From Plantago ovata (taxonomy: Eukaryota > Streptophyta > Magnoliopsida > Lamiales > Plantaginaceae), in NCBI GenBank assembly GCA_028274465.1, contig CM051455.1:101678942-101742941 (forward strand): 64,000 bases of DNA. The letters run 5' to 3'. Below, piece by piece: positions 59,378-64,000 of this stretch (positions are counted from its first letter, which is position 1; every line of letters starts with the position of its first letter). The notes under the pieces were generated by a model. That model had not been told where the DNA came from and made no database searches. It was given only the letters and a program-made list of their open reading frames with translations. The position numbers and the translations under genes are program-made.

Positions 59378-60975
59378 CACCGTGCTAATATTCATGATAC
59401 ATGATCAAACTGTATCGAAGACCAAGAAAGTGGACTTGAAAACTACGTTTGCGAGAAGGGAACTCTCGCAACAATGAAGCTTCCTTCATCGTTGCAGCAA
59501 GAAAGCTTCCCTGCAACGACATGTAGTGATTGTTACAACATGAAAGATTCAACGGTGTGTTTCGCTGCTGCGAAATAAAGTGATCGCTGCAGTGATTCGA
59601 ACAGGTACGAACCTGATCAGGTTTTGGCAGATTTTCTAATGGTTTTCATGAAAGGTTACACCCTTAAAGCTTAAAGTGTATGGTTGTTATTCATTCAATA
59701 TTATGATTGTTGAATGAAGTTTTGTACACTATTCGAAAGATTGCAACATTTGGGAAAGAACATGAAAGAAGTAAAAATATATGATGAACCTTATTTCATC
59801 AACACACTTGAAAACACAAGCAATAATTCTCCTTCTCCCTCATTTGCTCTCTTTGCACTCAATCATAATCATACTAAGTTCTCCGTATTCGACTATTGGA
59901 GTGCTCCTTAGTCGTCTAGGAGTAATTTTATCCTGGGAGACAGATTGCCATATTAAGCATGATGACAGTGTTTTTTACACTTTCATTCGGTTCTTTTTCA
60001 CCAATTTAGCTATCCTCTTGTATGCATTTTAGTGCATTTTGTTAGAATAGTGTCACGTTTCCATTTTCTTTGTTATTTTCAGGATTTAGGTGAAAATCAC
60101 ACTTTTGGATATGAATCATGGAGAAACATTGAAGTTTTGGTGCAATGAGATCACCCGTGGTGTGTCAAGGAGTACCGGGACGTGTTTCCAGGCCAAAAGA
60201 CAAAGTTTCGGAGCTCAAAAACGTGCCCAAGGCCAAGGAGAACATGAAATATTCAAGATATCTTGTATGAGGCGGAAATGGTAGTTCATTCGGAGTTCAG
60301 ATGAAGATTTTGGAGCCTTTGAAGTGAAATCTGGAAGTTCCATTTGCATAGTCTCAGTATTGTGGGCACCAGTCTTTCATACGATATTGGATTGGGATGA
60401 GGTTACAACCTACGCATAGCTAACTCGAAGAGCTATCCAACAGTGGGTCTTAAATGCCAATCCGAGTCCGGACACTCCTGGAATCTCTGTTCGAACTTAG
60501 AGGAAAAACTGGCGAACTTGCTGCCAGCCACAGGCGGACCGCCTAGGACGGGGGGCGCACAACCCCTCAGATTCTGGAATTTGGCTATATTTTATATATA
60601 TAAGTCAAATTTTCATATCTTAGATCAGACTTTTGTAGACATAAACCCTAGAGCTTTTTCTAGGTTTTATTTGACTTAGAACCACTTTTTCTTAGCGATT
60701 TGGAGCACCAAGGTAGAGATTCGGACATATATTGTTAAGTTAAGCTTAGAATGTGCATTACTATCACCAACTCTCGTCATATATTGTTAAGTTAAGCTAA
60801 GTTAAATTTGTTTACTGAATTTATAGTAGTTATTGTAGTTAAAGCTAGTTAAGTCCTTAGAGATCGACACTCGAGGTCATCTTACCTCTGCACTACGTGT
60901 TTTGTGTAGTTGTGAGTTGCCTTTTGGCTAAAACAAATTCATTTGATTATTCGAGTCTGACAATCTCGTTCATCA
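59378..60975. other. LTR-like non-coding DNA, probably 5' LTR of an Athila-like element
   Basis: No gene is seen. The end abuts the tRNA-Asp primer site at 60979, so at least its right part is LTR. The first few hundred bases may belong to a different LTR interrupted by the CACTA. A copy of CAGGCGGACCGCC lies at 60531-60543. Confidence 0.4.
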
Positions 60976-60978
60976 AAT

Positions 60979-60996
60979 TGGCGCCGTTGCCGGGGA
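60979..60996 (+). other. Primer-binding site, tRNA-Asp type
   Basis: TGGCGCCGTTGCCGGGGA matches the 3' end of plant tRNA-Asp, the primer of Athila/Tat-type gypsy elements. Confidence 0.8.
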
Positions 60997-61282
60997 CTTT
61001 TACTCCTTTTTACTCTTTAGCTTATTTGTATTTTCAGCATTCAACTCCTAGAATAAGCTCTAAGGTTTACTCTTAGCAACTTCACTTTCTTACCTCATTT
61101 CTTTCCCCCTATCTTTTTCAGCAAATTTATCTAATCTGCTCTTGGTTACCTTGCGTGCTTGCGCTCTTTGTATATATTATTAGATTAGAGGATTTTTCCT
61201 TGCAAGTTTTTTGTTATTCTTTTGTGGATTCTGCTCCTTGGTTTCTTGTTTCCTCATGTGCAGAAACTAGTTCCTTGTAAGG

Positions 61283-61625
61283 ATGAGTATACGAGATTCT
61301 TTGACAAGGTATGTGCATCCTCGAGGGCCTTGCATAACATTGGATGAAGATTGCAAGGATTATGACTTTGATCCTTTGTACTACTCCATTGTTTCCACAT
61401 TTTCGAGTGGTGATGATCCAAGATAGTTCTTAGACACGTTCGAGGAAGGTGTGTTGAGGATACCTCGTGAGAATGTGGAGGGGGTTATTTTATCACATGA
61501 GCAGCTTTGTATAAGAGAATTTAAGGGAGCCTTGAGAGGGAGCGCTCGAGAATGGCTTACAATCCCGCCGGCAAGATCATTGCGCACTTGGGGTGAAACG
61601 GTTCAAGGACATGGACGACTCGCTT
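61283..61625 (+). pseudogene. Athila-like gag fragment
   Basis: MSIRDSLTRYVHPRGPCITL starts at 61283. After a stop (61424) the frame continues FLDTFEEGVLRIPRENVEG, ALRGSAREWLTIPPARSLRTW. The LRG-A-EWL-PA-S-TW pattern is the core of Athila-type Gag. It breaks off near 61620; no protease, RT or integrase follows. Confidence 0.6.
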
Positions 61626-61626
61626 C

Positions 61627-62082
61627 ACTAGTCCGCCACCAGAAATCGACATAGCCAATGTAGAGGAATGTGGTGAAGAATCTATTGATGAAGCCTCTTT
61701 AGTACTTAGCTTGGATTCCACGTCCTTACTTGAGGATGTCAAGATTGTTGGTAAAGAAGAAGTCGTGGAGGAGGTGATGACTGAATCCATTGCTTCACCT
61801 GAGTCAGAAAGTGTTGTATTGAGTTGTGTTGAGGTCGAGGAGCTACTCTTGGAAGATTTTGGTGTCTCTGAATCGACATGCTTAGATTCTATTGTTATAG
61901 ACACTCTTGATCTTGACTCCTATGTTTTGGTCCATGCACCCACCTATGAGTTTCAGGGGAGTTTTGATCCACTTTTCTCTTTTTATTTTCCATCCGATTC
62001 CCTTAGTTATTTTTTAGATTTTGATTTTACTGACTTTGTTAATTTTAGTTTTAGGGAATCATGGACTTGCTTGAGCAGCTAA
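61627..62082 (+). CDS. Acidic open frame in a non-autonomous LTR element
   Basis: An uninterrupted frame from TSPPPEIDIANVEECGEESI to SFRESWTCLSS, about 151 codons with no own clear ATG near its start (first ATG at 61711). It is rich in Glu, Asp, Ser and Val and becomes aromatic near the end (FDPLFSFYFPSDSLSYFLDF). I recognise no domain. It replaces pol in this element. Confidence 0.35.
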   Translation, partial: TSPPPEIDIANVEECGEESIDEASLVLSLDSTSLLEDVKIVGKEEVVEEVMTESIASPESESVVLSCVEVEELLLEDFGVSESTCLDSIVIDTLDLDSYVLVHAPTYEFQGSFDPLFSFYFPSDSLSYFLDFDFTDFVNFSFRESWTCLSS

Positions 62083-62349
62083 GGAGAGGATCCAAGGATG
62101 GTTCCCAAGATGCAAGGAGTAATGGAACGGATGCACAAGATATGTTTCCATTTGATAATGGATAACCTTAGTGGTATTGCTTGCATGTAGTTTAGTTTTA
62201 TCGCTTTCTTGCATTGCCTGCATACATTGAATATTTAGTTGTTTTTCTCCTTGTGTTAGAGTGTGATTTTGGTGATAAAATAGGTAAAAAGTTGGTATTT
62301 TTGAGTTCGGGGATGATCAAATTGGCGCCAGGGCTCTGCTGCTCCCAAG

Positions 62350-62452
62350 CGGACCGCCCCTCACACGGGGCGGTGCGCCCGGGAGAGGCAGGGTGCCTGG
62401 GCATTTCTGGGCGCCCCAGGCGGACCGCCCCCCACACGAGGCGGTGCGCCTG
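62350..62452. repeat. Two GC-rich hairpins with GGCGGACCGCC words
   Basis: Hairpin 1 at 62350-62377 (CGGACCGCCCC against GGGGCGGTGCG) and hairpin 2 at 62417-62452 (CAGGCGGACCGCC against GGCGGTGCGCCTG) each have one mismatch. The patch is far more GC-rich than its surroundings, and antisense open frames over it are artefacts. Confidence 0.85.
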
Positions 62453-62599
62453 GTGGTGCCAGTGCCCTGGGTGTCGGGATTTTCGTTCGGACACCCCGTT
62501 TTGTCCCCGTATGCAAACATATTGATCTTTTTACCCCTTTTATCATCCGTTTTGGTTTCTCACGAGTTTCCTTGAGTAATACAGGTTATAGGTACACGT

Positions 62600-64000
62600 C
62601 TAGCTCTCACCTAACATCCACTTTCGACGTTCGGGACGAACGACGAAGTTCAGGTTTGGGGGAGGGGGTTATCGTTGGGTATTTCAATAACTTATTTTTC
62701 TCATTTTAACTCGTAAAATCTTTGTTTGCACGTTTACCGCTTTCTTAGGATTTAGTTTGTTCGTATGCACTCATCCTTAGTCTAGTTTTGCATGTTGTTG
62801 TGTGGAGTTTATTGCCAAATATTTAAAAGTTTTTTATTGTATAGACTAAGTTTTTTTTACCATTGACCATGCATTGCATTTCTATGGAATAGTTTGAGGT
62901 TTGTCTCGCTTGGCTTGTCATATTCGTATGTGCATAGTTAAACTTGGTAGTCTCGACATCACTATGAGGTGTTTTCTCTACTGCGGTTCACGAAGGCCTT
63001 ATAAAATGTTGCATGTTAGAGTCTTTGGTTGTATTCTCGTGTAATTATGTACCTAAGAGGCAACAAGTCTTCACCTTGCTTTTTGAGATTGCTAAATGCC
63101 TAGGAAGGAGGTAGAGTGAGGTGTGTGACCCTTTGTTTGAAAGCTATTCTAACGAATAGGTTTGGGGAGGGGTTACCATTTGTATGACTTGCTTTTCGTC
63201 TTGTTGAGTCATGTTGAGTTTGTTTTTCTTCCTCTTTGTGAATTTGTGCTCCAACCTATTCTTTCGAATAGGTTTGGGGAGGTCGTTGTAGAGGCATTGT
63301 TATTTGTTTTCATTGTTGCTACTGCTGGCTATATCAAAAAAAAGGAAAAATCGAAAAAAAATCTATTCCAGAAATCTGGAAAAGAAAAAAAGAAAAGAAA
63401 AGAAAAGAATAAGACCCAAAAAAAAAAAAAAGAAGGGTCCAAGCAAGCCAAAAAGCAGTTTAGCAAAGCGTTTCATCTTTTTTCAGCTTTTGTAATAGTT
63501 TGTCATCGAGTTGTAAATTCTTCCTTGTGTTTTAATTCGTGTCGCCTAGTCCAAGAACTGTTCTAGACCACCCTCGTCCTGCCATTCAGGAAGTGGTGAA
63601 GAGTCTTTGCTTTAAGAGTCGGGTAGAATAGGGGAGTGTTGTCTATTAGGGAACCCTCCTTCGTTTGATGAGAGCCAGTATTGGTTCGACCTCTCTTGAG
63701 GGAAAGTCTCACTTGGTGAACAATAGTAAGCCCTCAGTTTCATAGGCACGGGGCAACCATTTGTATTTTATTATGCATCATTGCGTCGTCACTGACCAGC
63801 TCCAGGTAGAGAATGTTACGGGAGACTCCCTTGTTTAACAAAGTGCATATGTGAATGTGTATAGGTTCAATCGAGGCATTCTTCAACCTACTTCCATGTT
63901 ATGATTTGTATGGTCTTTGTTCATAAGAATTTGGTAGATACAATAGATTAGTTCTTCTTGTTTGGCATGAGATTCCTCTTGTGTTGCATGTAGTTTGAAT
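62600..64000 (+). other. Athila-like element, 3' non-coding interior
   Basis: Words such as CAGGTTTGGGGGAGGGGG (62652) and two later GGTTTGGGGAGG copies (63160, 63263) are of the kind seen near the 3' end of Athila-type elements. An A-rich tract covers 63340-63440. No coding domain and no 3' LTR can be found before the right edge. Confidence 0.4.

Noticed and set aside
62198..62546. Arg/Pro-rich open frames on both strands
   Set aside because: They lie over the GC-rich hairpin block and show no family resemblance.

Overview
This is nuclear DNA from a flowering plant, most likely a eudicot. Genes have many short introns with GT/AG ends, the plant 5S-carrying Cassandra TRIM is present, telo-boxes precede a ribosome-biogenesis gene, and AT-rich intergenic DNA is packed with nested transposons. 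The CACTA repeat family suggests an asterid, but the species cannot be told from the sequence.

Two intact host genes stand out. A seven-exon fibrillarin gene (+, 32107-34775) carries a box C/D snoRNA of the U60 type in its fifth intron, so one transcript supplies both the methyltransferase and a methylation guide. A seven-exon MATE/DETOXIFICATION transporter (-, 39998-45194) reads through as 498 codons. A third locus (+, 14559-21858) holds an RPA70-like ssDNA-binding gene whose zinc-finger OB module is duplicated, followed by an F-box-like gene. Both show decay. An S6-kinase pseudogene lies at 13107-13478.

The rest is mostly mobile DNA, much of it bounded by exact target duplications. 1-8.7 kb: a decayed Copia element hit by MULE-like elements that carry arrays of perfect palindromes, plus related copies. 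18.09-19.85 kb: a PIF/Harbinger element with a captured RPL26 fragment, sitting in an intron of the RPA-like gene. 21.9-22.7 kb: a young Cassandra TRIM. 24.2-31.6 kb: a MULE with a Copia element and a hAT element nested in it. 35.7-38.9 kb: a LINE holding a MITE and a solo LTR. 46-47.4 kb: a second LINE fragment. 48-59.4 kb: a composite CACTA with two same-side ends, interrupted by a solo LTR that itself contains another CACTA. 59.4 kb to the right edge: a non-autonomous Athila-like LTR element that probably runs off the window.

The most unusual material is the CACTA family. Each copy has a TNPA-like gene and an unrecognised gene facing away from each other, with a long near-perfect hairpin between them (three copies). 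The palindrome arrays of the MULE-like family come next. All exon ends and families were read by eye, and no database search was possible.
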